Shown: positions 12,376 to 22,374, counted from the first letter of the stretch. The stretch: DNA of 64,000 nt from CAMDPA01 sp963825625 (GCA_963825625.1 CAWGUF010000010.1:62001-126000), one strand, 5' to 3'. Numbers and translations: made by a program. Notes: generated from the sequence alone by a model not told the origin.

Positions 12376-12501
12376 CCGCACCCATCGGCATGCCTCGCCA
12401 ATGCGGATATGATGCCCACGCGAAGGTCACACCTGCCCGACCAGGCGACAAACCTCGCTGCCCCCGCAAATCCTTACACCGCGCTATCGAAAGGTATCCT
12501 G

Positions 12502-12690
12502 ATGCAACGCGTGACCGTGACCCTCGACGAGGGCTGCTGGCGGAAATCGATGCCGACCTTGACCGGCCCTCGACGGGCTGCCAAAGGGCTGCCAACCTGC
12601 AAAGCCAGGAGGTGCGCAGCCTGAGGCGTCGCCCCACCCGACGACGCTGGCGTACCCCGCTTCCGCCGGCAATCGTCAGCCACCCCCGAA
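12502..12690 (+). pseudogene. possible NikR-like regulator remnant
   Basis: ATG 12502 opens with MQRVTVTLDE, the usual start of nickel regulator NikR (a ribbon-helix-helix DNA-binding domain). A one-base frame change then gives LLAEIDADLD, also NikR-like, after which similarity fades and no metal-binding C-terminal domain can be found. The 386-base gap between the MFS gene and ridA otherwise contains nothing I recognise. This is best read as a decayed N-terminal fragment; the match is short and could be coincidence. Confidence 0.35.
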
Positions 12691-12761
12691 GCAGCCATAA
12701 CGCGTGCCATCAAAACCGGACAACTTCAAAAGCTACTGTCAGATCGAGAGGACGGACCGGC

Positions 12762-13157
12762 CTACACCGCAGCAATCGCCTCCACCTCGACCAGGAAGCT
12801 GGGATTCGCGAGACCCCGTGCAATCACCAGCGTCGAGCCCGGCGGATGCTCCCCGAACCAATCCTTCAGTATTCCTCGCCCCTTCGCGACATCATGCTGA
12901 TTGGTGATGTAGATCGTCACCTTCATGACATCGGCAAGCGTAGCACCGCCAGCCTCCAACGCATGCTTAAGGTTGGTCATCACCATCTTCGCCTGGGCAT
13001 CGAAATCATCCGGTGGCAGAACGTTGCCGCTGATATCTGCTGCAACCTGCCCGGCACAGAACACGAGCTTCTTCGCGCCCTCCACTGTCACCACATGCGA
13101 ATAGTTGGAAAACGGCTTTGAGATCGTATCCGGATTTGTCCGCGTAACCTTCGCCAT
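12762..13157 (-). CDS. RidA family protein (YjgF/YER057c/UK114)
   Basis: A 131-residue protein starting at ATG 13157. RidA-type enzymes hydrolyse reactive enamine/imine intermediates; many paralogues sit in catabolic operons with other roles. The family pattern is visible: VFCAGQVAAD, an NLKHALEAGG helix, DVMKVTIY, and the C-terminal VEVEAIAAV. The canonical Arg of RidA (in the segment R-G-L-A-N-P) precedes a LVEVEA strand. It is the last gene of a three-gene minus-strand series with the zinc dehydrogenase and flavin monooxygenase genes, so an accessory role in that pathway is plausible. Confidence 0.85.
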   Translation of the reverse strand: MAKVTRTNPDTISKPFSNYSHVVTVEGAKKLVFCAGQVAADISGNVLPPDDFDAQAKMVMTNLKHALEAGGATLADVMKVTIYITNQHDVAKGRGILKDWFGEHPPGSTLVIARGLANPSFLVEVEAIAAV

Positions 13158-13207
13158 CGATCCTCGTTTCCCTGCTGTTTGATACGGGCCCACCGAAAGT
13201 TCGACTC

Positions 13208-13237
13208 GTTCTGGGCGGCGGTGTTCTGGGCGGCGGT
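13208..13237. repeat. tandem 15-bp direct repeat
   Basis: GTTCTGGGCGGCGGT occurs twice head to tail (13208-13222, 13223-13237) in the gap between ridA and the dehydrogenase gene. No function assigned. Confidence 0.8.
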
Positions 13238-13290
13238 GGGCCGGTATCATTTTTTCCTTGCGCGCAGCCACCACACCAACCCTGCGCGCG

Positions 13291-13321
13291 GATACCTGCA
13301 AACCTGAGGTTTGCAGGTATC
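13291..13321. repeat. perfect 14-bp inverted repeat overlapping the dehydrogenase stop codon
   Basis: GATACCTGCAAACC (13291-13304), a 3-base spacer and its exact complement (13308-13321) would form a strong hairpin directly at the 3' end of the zinc dehydrogenase gene. No T run follows on either side, so it may be an mRNA-stabilising or processing hairpin rather than a terminator. Confidence 0.8.
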
Positions 13322-14345
13322 AATCATACGTGACTGCGCCGCGCCCCAACAGGCGCTTATCGATAATGTCCTGGAACAGGCTCTCGACCTCCGTGAAATG
13401 CACGCGCCGCCCCACCACAGGCTTGATGAGGCCGCGCGCCATGATATCCATCGTCTCGATGAATTCCGCACGCGTCGAATGCCGCGAACCGGTGATCTCG
13501 CGCTCACCGCGCACCAGCATGCTCGTATTGATCTTCAATTCGTGCGACGTCGAAGCAATCGCAACCGCCCGTCCGCCCACCGCGAGACTGTCTATCGCTG
13601 CCTGGAACGTTTCCGCCGCACCGACATAGTCGACCACCGCATCCGCGCCACGCCCGGCCGTCGCCTGCCTTATCGCCGCGGCCAGATCGTTGACCTGACG
13701 GACGTTGATGACGTCGTCCGCACCCCATTTGCGGGCAAGCTCGAGCTTCTCCTCGGACACGTCGACAGCGATCACGCGCGCACCGAACAGCTTGGCCACT
13801 TGCACGCCGTGAATGCCGACGCCTCCACCCGCACCGATGAGCACCACCTCCGAGTGCGGATCAAGCCGCGCACGCTCCCGCATGCAATGCCAGTTGGTAT
13901 TCACGGCATCAGCCGCCATCGCAGCGCTTTCGTAGTCGAGTGCATCCGGGATCGGAAGAAAGTTTGCGGCAGGCAGGCACACCAGGTCGGCAAAGCCGCC
14001 ATCCCTGTGCACGCCGACATGACCATCCCAGTTCTGGCACAGCGTTTCGCGCCCGCCCCTGCACCATCGGCAATTGCCGCATGTCAGATAGAAATACACG
14101 GTGCAGCGCTCGCCGACCTTTACGTTGGACACCGCCGCGCCCACCTCGACGATGTCGCCCGCAAGCTCGTGCCCCATGATGCGCGGCGTCGTGCCCCCGA
14201 CGCGTCCCGTTCGCATGTTGAGCAGCGTAAGGCCGACACCACCAGCCTTGATCTTCATCACCGCTTCGCCCGGCCCCGCCTTCGGCTCCGGCACGTCCCT
14301 GAGCACCGACGCCTCCCCCCACTTGGGCACCACCATCGCTCGCAT
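13320..14345 (-). CDS. zinc-dependent alcohol dehydrogenase family protein
   Basis: A 341-residue medium-chain dehydrogenase/reductase. ATG 14345 is chosen because GAGGAG lies about 10 bases upstream; a GTG start at 14369 would add eight residues. The catalytic-zinc region appears as MGHELAG, and the structural-zinc loop as CGNCRWCRGGRETLC, although the first catalytic Cys is replaced in GGVGLTLLN. The NAD(P)-binding motif is IGAGGGVGIHGVQ (near residue 165). It likely oxidises an alcohol or reduces an enone or aldehyde; the atypical catalytic zinc position makes the exact reaction uncertain. It sits between ridA and the flavin monooxygenase gene in the same direction. Confidence 0.85.
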   Translation of the reverse strand: MRAMVVPKWGEASVLRDVPEPKAGPGEAVMKIKAGGVGLTLLNMRTGRVGGTTPRIMGHELAGDIVEVGAAVSNVKVGERCTVYFYLTCGNCRWCRGGRETLCQNWDGHVGVHRDGGFADLVCLPAANFLPIPDALDYESAAMAADAVNTNWHCMRERARLDPHSEVVLIGAGGGVGIHGVQVAKLFGARVIAVDVSEEKLELARKWGADDVINVRQVNDLAAAIRQATAGRGADAVVDYVGAAETFQAAIDSLAVGGRAVAIASTSHELKINTSMLVRGEREITGSRHSTRAEFIETMDIMARGLIKPVVGRRVHFTEVESLFQDIIDKRLLGRGAVTYD

Positions 14346-14398
14346 ACCCCGTCCCTCCTCTCGCCCCAACGCAGACCTTCATGATGATCCGATAGCGG

Positions 14399-15691
14399 TC
14401 AATCAGCGCGCACCTTGCCCAGGTGATGGCGCAGCGTCGACCCGCTGTACTCGGTGCGGAACAGACCCCGCCGCTGCAGCTCCGGCACGACCTGATCGAC
14501 AAAATCGTCGAAGGCTCCCGGAAAATAGGCCGGCATCACCATGAAACCATCCGCACACCCCACCTCGAACCACTCCTGGAATACGTCAGCGATATGCTTC
14601 GCCGTACCGCACACGACCCAGTGTCCGCGCGCCGCCGCCGTCAGATTGTAGAGGTCGCGGATTGTCAGCTTCTCCCGCTTCGCCCTCTCCAGGAGAGTGC
14701 GGGAGAAGGTCTGTCCACGCTCGGTAAGCGGCAGATCCGGCACCGGACCATCCAGCGGATAGCCGGAGATATCGTGACCGATCCGATGCGACACCAGCGC
14801 CAGCACGTTTGTCGGCGACAAAAAGCTCTGCAGGCGGTCGAGTTGCTCTTTCGCCTCGCTCTCGCTCTTGCCGATGATCGGCATCACGCCTGGCAGCAGT
14901 GCCAGATCGGCCGGCGACCGGTCGAACTTCGCGGTACGCTGCTTGAGCCCGTCGTAGGCAAGCTTAGCCGCATCCTTGTCACCGCTTACCACCGAAAACA
15001 CGATGTCAGCGGTCCGCGCCGAAAGATCCAGCCCCGGTTCCGACCCGCCGGCCTGGATGATGAGCGGATCGCCATGCCGCGAGCGCTCGATGTTGAGCGG
15101 CCCCTTCACCGAGAAATACTGCCCCTTGTGATCGAGGGCATGAACCTTTGCGGGGTCGAAGTACGCGCCGGTCTCCTTGTTCCTGACCGGCGCATCCTCA
15201 TCCCACGTGCGCCACAGACCACGGACCACATCGACAAACTCGTTGGCGATCTCGTAACGCCTGTCGTGCGCGTGGTGATGATCGCGGCTGAAATTCAGCG
15301 CCGCCTTTTCACTCGAGCTTGTCACCACATTCCATGCCACACGCCCTTGTGTCAGATGCTGCAGGCTGGCGAACGTCCGTGCAACGTTGAACGGCTCGCT
15401 GAAGCTGGTCGAGACTGTGGCACCGAGCCCGACATGCTTCGTCGCCGCGCCAAGCGCCGCCACCAGCGTCGTCGGCTCGAATCGCGTGATGAAAGAGGGA
15501 TGATCGTTCGGCCCGCTCGCCAGGCTGTCGGAGATGAAGAACAGATCGAACTTGCCGCGTTCCGCAATCCGGGCACCGTTCGACACCACCGACCAGTCGG
15601 CGTTGCTCGCCGCCGCCCCCTCGTAGCGCCACCCGGCGGAGTGGTTGCCGGTCCCGAGCCAAAACACCCCAAGATGCATCTGGCGTTTCAT
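14399..15691 (-). CDS. LLM-class flavin-dependent monooxygenase of the NtaA/SnaA/DszA family
   Basis: A 430-residue protein from ATG 15691 (MKRQMHLGVFWL). Family members use reduced FMN from a partner reductase to oxygenate substrates such as nitrilotriacetate, EDTA or dibenzothiophene sulfone. The family signatures are clear: NVVTSSS near residue 125 and the YEIANEFVDVV helix, GPLNIERS, and the GCADGFMVMPAYFPGAFDDF C-terminal segment. No flavin reductase gene is adjacent. It is the first gene of the three-gene series with the zinc dehydrogenase and RidA, which suggests breakdown of an unidentified organic compound. Confidence 0.88.
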   Translation of the reverse strand: MKRQMHLGVFWLGTGNHSAGWRYEGAAASNADWSVVSNGARIAERGKFDLFFISDSLASGPNDHPSFITRFEPTTLVAALGAATKHVGLGATVSTSFSEPFNVARTFASLQHLTQGRVAWNVVTSSSEKAALNFSRDHHHAHDRRYEIANEFVDVVRGLWRTWDEDAPVRNKETGAYFDPAKVHALDHKGQYFSVKGPLNIERSRHGDPLIIQAGGSEPGLDLSARTADIVFSVVSGDKDAAKLAYDGLKQRTAKFDRSPADLALLPGVMPIIGKSESEAKEQLDRLQSFLSPTNVLALVSHRIGHDISGYPLDGPVPDLPLTERGQTFSRTLLERAKREKLTIRDLYNLTAAARGHWVVCGTAKHIADVFQEWFEVGCADGFMVMPAYFPGAFDDFVDQVVPELQRRGLFRTEYSGSTLRHHLGKVRAD

Positions 15692-15807
15692 GGTCGCCTC
15701 CCTGGCCTCGAACGATCGATCGCACACCACAGTCTAAGCCTGCGGTTGCCATTCGGCCAATCATCGCGCAACCTGCCCTCCGGTGGAGCGACGCAAAGAG
15801 CCGCGAA

Positions 15808-16863
15808 ATGGGCACTGATCTCCTGCTGGTTGGCAGCATCCCCTACGATACGGTCGAGCAGGTGTTCGACACGTTCGGCACCGCCCTCGGTCCAAGTCTG
15901 GCAGCAATGCCGGACGGAGAGGTCGGCCCGCGCGCGCACTGGATCAGCCGCGTGCACTACTGGGTGCTGGCTCTGCATCCCGATATCGAGGTCATCCAGC
16001 AGCCCCCACTGGAGGACGGCCGCGAGCGGATGGCGCCTCGATCAGCAAAGGATAGCTGGCGCTTCCGGGTCCGCGCCGGAGCCGGCGACATCCGCTTCGG
16101 CGATCCCGGCTGGCGGCTCGGCTACGCGCGCGACGCGATCAATTCCTACTTCGTTTTCCGCACCAAACGCGCTGAGGGCAGACTGCCACCCACGCTTCGC
16201 TTTCAAGTTTCGATGCCGTCGATCAACTCGGCGCTGCCACCGCGCATCTTCGACAGCCTGGAGGATCGGGCCAAGGTTGTGCCGGGCTATGAAGCGGCGC
16301 TGGCGGCTGAGCTTCGCACCATCCTCGCCCACATCCCCGCCGACGATCTCGCCATCCAGTGGGATTGCTCAACCGACCTCCAGGATGCCTATGGTGCAGT
16401 TGCCGGCCTTTCGCCCGAAACGGTGTTGGAGCGCAACACCGAGCCGATGCAGCGCATGAACCCGCTGATTCCGGAGCAGGCACAGCTCGGCTATCACCTC
16501 TGCTTCGGCACGCTGGGCGGCTGGCCGCGCTTCGCGCCCGACGACCTGTCAGGCGGCGTCAGGCTCGCCAACGCCTTCGCCGAGAGGTCGGGCCGGCGAG
16601 TGGACTGGCTCCACATTCCCACGCTCGAACGAACCGACCCTTCATTCTATGCGCCGCTTGCTGATCTGAAGCCGCGCGGCGCCCGCGTCTACCTCGGCAT
16701 GGTGCACAACATGAGCACCTATCCCGAGAGGCTGGCGGCGGCACGGCGGGTGCTGCCTGACTTCGGCGTCGGCGCCTATTGCGGCTTTGGCCGCCACCGT
16801 CAGGAGGAGCTGCCAGGCCTCCTTGCCGATCACCAGAAGGCGTTGGAGATCGCGCGGACCTGA
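15808..16863 (+). CDS. uncharacterised protein, cobalamin-independent methionine synthase-like fold suspected
   Basis: A 351-residue protein from ATG 15808, divergent from the flavin monooxygenase gene. The N-terminal GSIPYDTVEQVF, the mid-protein AIQWDCSTDLQD and the C-terminal GAYCGFGR segments recall MetE/UROD-type TIM barrels seen in uncharacterised environmental proteins, but the MetE zinc ligands are not all recognisable. No signal peptide or membrane helix. Function unknown; its position suggests it may belong to the neighbouring catabolic locus. Confidence 0.6.
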   Translation: MGTDLLLVGSIPYDTVEQVFDTFGTALGPSLAAMPDGEVGPRAHWISRVHYWVLALHPDIEVIQQPPLEDGRERMAPRSAKDSWRFRVRAGAGDIRFGDPGWRLGYARDAINSYFVFRTKRAEGRLPPTLRFQVSMPSINSALPPRIFDSLEDRAKVVPGYEAALAAELRTILAHIPADDLAIQWDCSTDLQDAYGAVAGLSPETVLERNTEPMQRMNPLIPEQAQLGYHLCFGTLGGWPRFAPDDLSGGVRLANAFAERSGRRVDWLHIPTLERTDPSFYAPLADLKPRGARVYLGMVHNMSTYPERLAAARRVLPDFGVGAYCGFGRHRQEELPGLLADHQKALEIART

Positions 16864-16904
16864 AGCCGGTGCGCGTGATCCCAAAAAGGTGACTGGACAC
16901 AATC

Positions 16905-16924
16905 AATAAGTAAATCTACTTATT
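16905..16924. repeat. AT-rich inverted repeat
   Basis: AATAAGTA, four bases, then TACTTATT (8-bp perfect arms) 40 bases after the preceding stop and 120 bases before the DUF1344 gene. It could be a weak terminator hairpin or an operator; it stands out as AT-rich in GC-rich surroundings. Confidence 0.5.
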
Positions 16925-17042
16925 AGCGGCTTGCCCCAAGGATGGGACGAGCCTTCTGCGCGATGAGGGCAGGCTGCTTCTTCGGGCCGGCCGATCACCC
17001 TCGCGCCAGGGGCGCAAGGCCAGCCCGCTCCGAGCAAAGACA

Positions 17043-17351
17043 ATGCAGCTATCCAGCATCGCCGCCGGCTTGTTCCTGGCCGCAGTCACCGCGGCTGCCC
17101 CCGCGTTCTCAGCCGACAAGGACATGACGGATCACTTCACCGCGAAGGTCACCGCGGTCGACGATAAAACCGGCATCATTACTTTGGACGACAACTCCAG
17201 CCTGGTCCTCGATACGAAGACCCTAGTTGTCGGCAAGCCTGCCCCCGGCGCCACCGTCACTGTTATCTACGTGGCAACCGAGAACGGTTACGATCCGCTC
17301 CTGGAAGTACGCGTGGTCGACCCAAAGCCGGCGCCGAAGCGCGTCAACTGA
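17043..17351 (+). CDS. small secreted DUF1344-type protein
   Basis: A 102-residue protein from ATG 17043 with a Sec signal peptide (hydrophobic core residues 6-20, likely cleavage after AFS-A). The mature part shows alternating strands (TAKVTAVDDKTGIITLDDNS) matching the small DUF1344 proteins of Rhizobiales, which are periplasmic and uncharacterised. It ends in a Pro/Lys-rich tail. It is a single gene with no clear operon partner; the 290 bases after it hold nothing I recognise. Confidence 0.7.
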   Translation: MQLSSIAAGLFLAAVTAAAPAFSADKDMTDHFTAKVTAVDDKTGIITLDDNSSLVLDTKTLVVGKPAPGATVTVIYVATENGYDPLLEVRVVDPKPAPKRVN

Positions 17352-17643
17352 GGCTCCCCCGATCATTCGACCGCTTCGCAAGGCACGCCCGGCTCTGCCC
17401 ACAGCAGGCCGGGCATTCCGTGCTGATCGCCATGCCCGCCAAGCGCTGCCTTTTCGTGCTTCGGCTGGCAGCCGGGCAACCGCCTTGCCAACCCCATTGA
17501 AGGATGCAAGGGTCGCCGAATGCAGACTCGCCGGGCGTCAGCCACGACCTTGCCCTGCAAGACCATTGACAAAGCGGATCCAACCGATACGCGACTTACA
17601 CGACCTGAGCCGGCGCGGTTCGGGACAGCCGGAGGTGCGGAGC

Positions 17644-20250
17644 ATGACAGAGCGCAAGGATCACAAGGTCGTCTACGTCTCCCACCCGGCAAGCGGCCTG
17701 GCGCGCTCCAATTTTCCGCTCGATGACCGCCACGTCTCCGGGCAACGATATCGTGCGCTCGCTGCCGTTCCACATCCCCGACGACGTCCGGCTCTACGAG
17801 ATCAAGACCACCTCGCGCGGCAGCTTCACCCGTCCGCGCAAGGAGGTGCAGATGCCGCTCGCCATCGCCGCCAAGCAGCGCGTGCACTCCGCCACCCGCG
17901 TCCGCTATCCGCTGCTGCGCGAGGATTGGAGCCCGGAGAAACCCAAACCGCACATGCGCGGCCACAGCGGCTACAAGCGGATCTGCTGGGACCAGGCGAC
18001 CGACATCATCGTCGGCCGAGTTGAAGCGCATCCAGCAAGACCTACGGCTCGATGGAGCCGGTGTTCGTGCAGGCCGACGGACACGGCCAGTCCGGCTACC
18101 TGCAGTCGCTGCACTTCTGGGGCCACTACCTGTTCGACATGATCCAGCAGAAGCTCGGTTGGGGCTGGTGGACGCAGCAGGTGCGCAATCCGGACAGCTG
18201 GGAAGGCTACTACTGGGGCGCCAAGCACGTCTGGGGCTTCGACGCCAGCCTCGGCGAACCCTACCAGGACGCGGTCTGGGACGACGTGCTGGAGCACTGC
18301 GAGGTGGTGATCTTCTCCGGCAACGATCCGGAGGCGACCGGCCTCGGCATGTCGGGATCGGATCGCGCTGGAGATGCCGAAGTGGCTGAAGAAGGCCGGC
18401 ATCAAGATCGTCGCGCTGTCGCCCGACCTCAATTATGCCGCGGCGGTCCATGCCGACACGTGGATCCCGCTCAAGCCCAACACCGACGCCGCACTCTATC
18501 TCGCGCTGGCCCACACCTGGATCGTCGAAGGCCGCTACGACAAGGACTATGTCGCCACCCACACGATCGGCTTCGACGAGTTCAAGACAGCACGTCATGG
18601 GCGAGGACGACGGCATCGCGAAGACGCCGGCCTGGGGCGCAGGCGCACACCGGCGTTCCCGCCTCCACCATCCGGCGCTGGCGCGCGAGTGGGCCGCGAA
18701 GAAAACCATCGCTCTCGGTCTATTTCGGCGGCCCAAAGGTGCGCGGAACGCTCGTCGCATCTCGCTACCCGCATGGAAGCCTACATTCTGTGCCATGCAG
18801 GGCATCGGCAAGCCGGGACGGCAGTTCCTGCGCATCGGCGCGCCGTCGTTCTACAAGAAGGAATGGCGCAGGTGCCGCGCTATCCGGAGGTCGACTTGCA
18901 AGGGCCTCGCGCTCAACCCGATGATCGAATACGCGATCGGCAAGGGACCGAAGTCGCCGGTGTTCGTTCCGCGCACGCTGGCCGACCGAGGCGATCAGAA
19001 CAAGTCGATCGAGTGGACGCAGCACGACCGCCGCACTCGCCAAGACCGAGGATCAGTTCACCAGCTACCGTTATCCGCCGAGCCCCGACCATCCCGGCAT
19101 CCGCATGGTGTGGAACGAGAACGGCAGCCAGCCGGGAAGCTGGGGCCACGGCTGGAAGTGGCTGGAGGCGCTGCGCAACCCGCGGCATCGATTTCGTCGT
19201 CGGCATTCATCCGTGGCTGGAGAACGACATGCCGTTCTCCGATCTCATCCTGCCGGCGCAGACCAGCTACGAGCACGACGATCTGATCACGTCCAGCGCA
19301 GCGACATCCTCGGCATGTTCTATCAGGATCAGGCGATCGAGCCGGTCGGCAACTCGCTGAGCGACTTCGAGATCCACCGCCAGATCGGACTGCAGCCTCG
19401 GCCTCGACAACGTGTTCCCGCCGGCCGACGAGTGGCTGCAGAAGGCGTACGAGGGCACGCTCGCCGGCACGAAGCACGGCATCGGCTGGGACGAGTTCAA
19501 GCGCGCAAGCACGTCGTTTACGATTGTCCGACCTGGGACGAATGGGTCGAGATCAAGAAGGAACACGGCTACGCCGAGAACGACGGCGGCATGCCTGGTT
19601 CGCGGACCAATGGGAGCGGCCTAGACACCAAGTCCGGCAAGATCGAGTTCGTGGCTCGCAGCGCATCGCCAGAACTGGATCCCGACAGCAAGGAGCGGCC
19701 GCCGGTCGCCAAGTGGCTGCACGCACGCCGAACTGCCGGGATCAGCCGAAGGCGCGAGGATTATCCGCTGACGTGATGTCGAACCACTCCCGGTTCCGGT
19801 TCCACGTCCAGGGCGACGACATCGCCCTGGATCCGGGAGATCAGAAGGTCCGAGGGCCCGGACGGCTACCTGTACGAGCCGTGCTGGATTCATCCGGCGG
19901 ATGCCGGCCAGCCGCGGAGATCTCGGCACGGCGACATCATCGGGTCCACAATGAGCGCGGCGCGGTGCTGGTCGGCGCTGTCGTCACCGAGCGGATCATT
20001 CCCGGCGCGCATCTCCATCGACCACGGCGCCAAGATGGACCTCGCCACGCTCAAGAACGCGCTGGTCGACCGTGGCGGCAACATCAATCTGATCGCGCCG
20101 ACGCCGCAGGACAAGTACGGGCCCGACAAGGAGATCAAGATTCCCGAGATGAATGTCACCGGCTTCCTGGTCGAGGCCGACAAGGTCGATCCGGCGGACA
20201 TCGTTGCCACCACCGGCATCGGCATCGGTGCGACGATCCGAACCGGCTGA
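17644..20250 (+). pseudogene. pyrogallol/resorcinol-type transhydroxylase large (molybdopterin) subunit, heavily frame-broken
   Basis: Fragments in all three frames, in order, make up a DMSO-reductase-superfamily molybdoenzyme of about 870 residues beginning at ATG 17644. Recognisable pieces include GHGQSGYLQSLHFWG, FSGNDPEATG, YAAAVHADTWIPLKPNTD, GIHPWLENDMPF, and a C-terminal molybdopterin dinucleotide-binding end (FLVEADKVDPADIVATTGIG, stop at 20248-20250). No N-terminal [4Fe-4S] Cys motif is seen, as in the Pelobacter transhydroxylase alpha subunit. More than ten frame changes occur. The next gene encodes the matching small subunit, supporting the assignment to pyrogallol-phloroglucinol transhydroxylase or the related resorcinol hydroxylase rather than other family members. 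Confidence 0.75.
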
Positions 20251-20331
20251 GCCGCATGACCAACGCAGGCTCGGTCACATGAAGCGCGACCGGAAAACAC
20301 CGAACATTGAAACACCGAAAAGACGCAAGAC

Positions 20332-21146
20332 ATGACACACAAGGCATTCCTGGTTGACGTCGAAAAGTGCACCGGCTGCAAGATGTGCGCGGTGTCCTGC
20401 AAGGACGAGCACGTCGCGCAGAGCTATGCACCTTGGTCCGAGCCCCAGCCGGTCACCGGTCAATTCTGGGTCGACGTCAAGGCCTTTGAGCGCGGCAAGC
20501 TACCCCGCGTGAAGGTCTCCTATATGCCGACCTTCTGCCAGCACTGCGCCGACGCACCGTGCATCAAGGCTTGCGGCGACAATGCCATTCTGACCCGGGA
20601 CGACGGCCTTGTGTGGATCGACCCCAAAGCCTGCACCGGCTGCGGCAAGTGCGAGCCGGCTTGCCCCTATGACGTCATCTTCTTGAATCAGGACACCGGC
20701 ATTGCGCAGAAATGCACCGGCTGCGCTCATCGGGTCGACGAAGGGCTGGCCCCCGCTGCGTCGACGTCTGCCCGCACGATGCGATACTTTTCGCAGACGA
20801 GGGTTCCTTCACCGGACCGGGATTGGAAATCCTGAAGCCGGAAGCGAACGCTAAACCTCGCGTATTATGGAACGGCTTGCCCAGGCCGTGGATCGCGGGG
20901 ACCGTTGTTGATCCTGCCACTGACGAGATCGTCGCCGGCGCCAAGGTTGTGGCCACACACGCCGCTGATGGCTCCGTCGCGAGCACCGAAACTGACGAGT
21001 TCGGCGATTTCTGGCTGAAGAACCTGAAGCAAGGCGGCACCTATCGCGTCGAGATTGCAAAGACGGGGTACGCCAGCGTCAGCTGCACGGTCACCGCGGA
21101 CGGCGACCAGGATCTCGGCACGGTTGAGCTCAAGCCTGGCAAATAA
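20332..21146 (+). pseudogene. transhydroxylase/resorcinol hydroxylase small subunit (ferredoxin plus beta-barrel domain), one frame break
   Basis: The first 140 residues hold ferredoxin-type Cys motifs (CTGCKMCAVSC, CQHCADAPCIKAC, CTGCGKCEPAC, CTGCAHR) for three or four [4Fe-4S] clusters. After one frame change near 20747 the second frame continues with CVDVCPHDA and then a C-terminal all-beta carboxypeptidase-regulatory/transthyretin-like domain (GTVVDPATDEIVAGAKV). Total about 271 residues, close to the 274 of the Pelobacter transhydroxylase beta subunit, which has the same extra C-terminal barrel. It passes electrons to or from the molybdenum subunit encoded immediately upstream. The domain layout is the main basis for naming both genes. 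Confidence 0.8.
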
Positions 21147-21217
21147 AGGCGCACGGACCGCGCGCGCCTGACCCCGACAACCGAGCCCATCCCTCTCCCG
21201 GATCGGCAGTGCTCTGC

Positions 21218-22312
21218 TCACTCCCTCGGCCCGAACGACAGGCCAAGTTCCTGACGTATAGCCGTCGCTGTTTCCCGGCGAGGTGCATCGACCTCGAGCC
21301 CGGTACCATCTGCGACCTTGACCACTGCATTGAACGATGCGACGGCGCCAGCCGCATCAACCAGAGCGGCAGCCCCGAGCGTATCGAGCACCGCCTGGCG
21401 CACCCGAACCAGTCGCTCTTCATCGCCACCGATCACCGCCTCGACGAACTCCATCAGCAACGCGCCGTGCGGCACGCCGCTATCCGCACCGCTGTCGAGG
21501 ATCGCCTCCAGATTGAACGCATCACCAGCAAACTCGCCGCTCGCACGGAGCACTGCCGAATGGCTGGTCGTTCAATAGAAGCAGGCGTTCATGTAGGATG
21601 CCTTCGCCGCGATCAGTTCTATTTGTGCGTGCGTGATCGCCCGGTGCTCGGTCTCGAAATCCCGGATGTGATCCTGCACCAGATAAAGCACGCTATCGAG
21701 ATCGAAAAAGCCTTCGACACTCCCCGGCACCAGGCTCATGGCCTGCTGAATGTGGACCCCGCCAAACCGGAAAGGATCGCCATCCTCCGCAGTAAGCTCA
21801 CCCGGCAGCACCGTCGGCACCCAGGCGATCTGGCGGCGGGCATTCACAGGACGTCGCCTTGACGGCTCGCAAGAGATCGCCTGCGGCACCTGCCGTATGG
21901 GGCGGCCCAGTGCACGACTGAAAGTATCGAGCGCGGTCATTGTCGCGACCACGCCGACGATCTCGACATATTCCGCATCCGTCAGACCACGCGACAGGAC
22001 ATGGCCCAGCCAGCTCTGCGTGAGCCTGCTCGCATCCGTCTTCAATCGGTGGATGACCTCGACCACCACCTCTGGAAGATCCGTAATCGCATCATGTTCG
22101 CCATCGACTGTGTATGGTGAAAGCGCCGCCTGGCGCCTGGCGCATAATTCGCAAGCCGCCGCCGTTCTGGTCTCCGCGACCATCGCGAGACGTTGCTGGC
22201 CGCTCCACCACGTGCCCGCAGTGGCCAGATGCGTCCATGCCCGCTCGATGGCCGAACCCAGATCGCGCCGGATCTCGATGCCGTCAGGATCACAGCGAGA
22301 CTGCGAGGTCAT
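21218..22312 (-). CDS. AhpD/carboxymuconolactone-decarboxylase-like protein with in-frame TGA at the redox motif (candidate selenoprotein)
   Basis: The frame from ATG 22312 (GGAGGGG 3-9 bases upstream) to the stop at 21218-21220 is 364 codons long and is interrupted only by one TGA at codon 247 (21572-21574). The residues around it, CFY-TGA-TTSH, match the AhpD-type thiol motif C-x2-C-x3-H with TGA in place of the second Cys. Similarity to a second AhpD-like half continues in the same frame afterwards. An N-terminal half carries its own CELC (Cys54, Cys57). AhpD-fold proteins are peroxidases or related thiol enzymes. A hairpin that fits a bacterial SECIS lies just after the TGA. Either selenocysteine is inserted, or the gene is truncated to 246 residues by a nonsense change or error. 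No sel genes lie in the window. Confidence 0.65.
21524..21568 (-). promoter_or_regulatory. SECIS-like hairpin directly downstream of the in-frame TGA
   Basis: Starting 3 bases after the TGA, the minus strand can fold as ACCAGC (21568-21563), AUUCG (21561-21557) and UGCUC (21552-21548), paired with GAGCG (21542-21538), CGAGU (21536-21532) and GCUGGU (21529-21524). The 5-base apical loop CGUGC starts 24 bases after the TGA and has G at position 2, as expected for SelB recognition in bacteria. Paired by eye; small bulges on both sides. Confidence 0.5.
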
Positions 22313-22374
22313 GCGCCCCTCCATCAAATAGTAGTCGGAACCAGACAACCGCCGGCCACCACCGACCAGATGCT

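Noticed and set aside
12409..12624. Intact 71-residue gene around the NikR-like start
   Set aside because: Similarity to NikR needs a frame change after 10 residues, so the continuous frame is not a plausible protein.
11133..13121. 662-codon plus-strand frame overlapping the MFS gene in another frame
   Set aside because: Arg- and Pro-rich shadow of the transporter, then crosses the ridA gene antisense.
14423..16459. 678-codon plus-strand frame opposite the flavin monooxygenase gene
   Set aside because: It runs antisense to a well-conserved gene and crosses into the next one; the composition is that of a GC-rich shadow frame with no family similarity.
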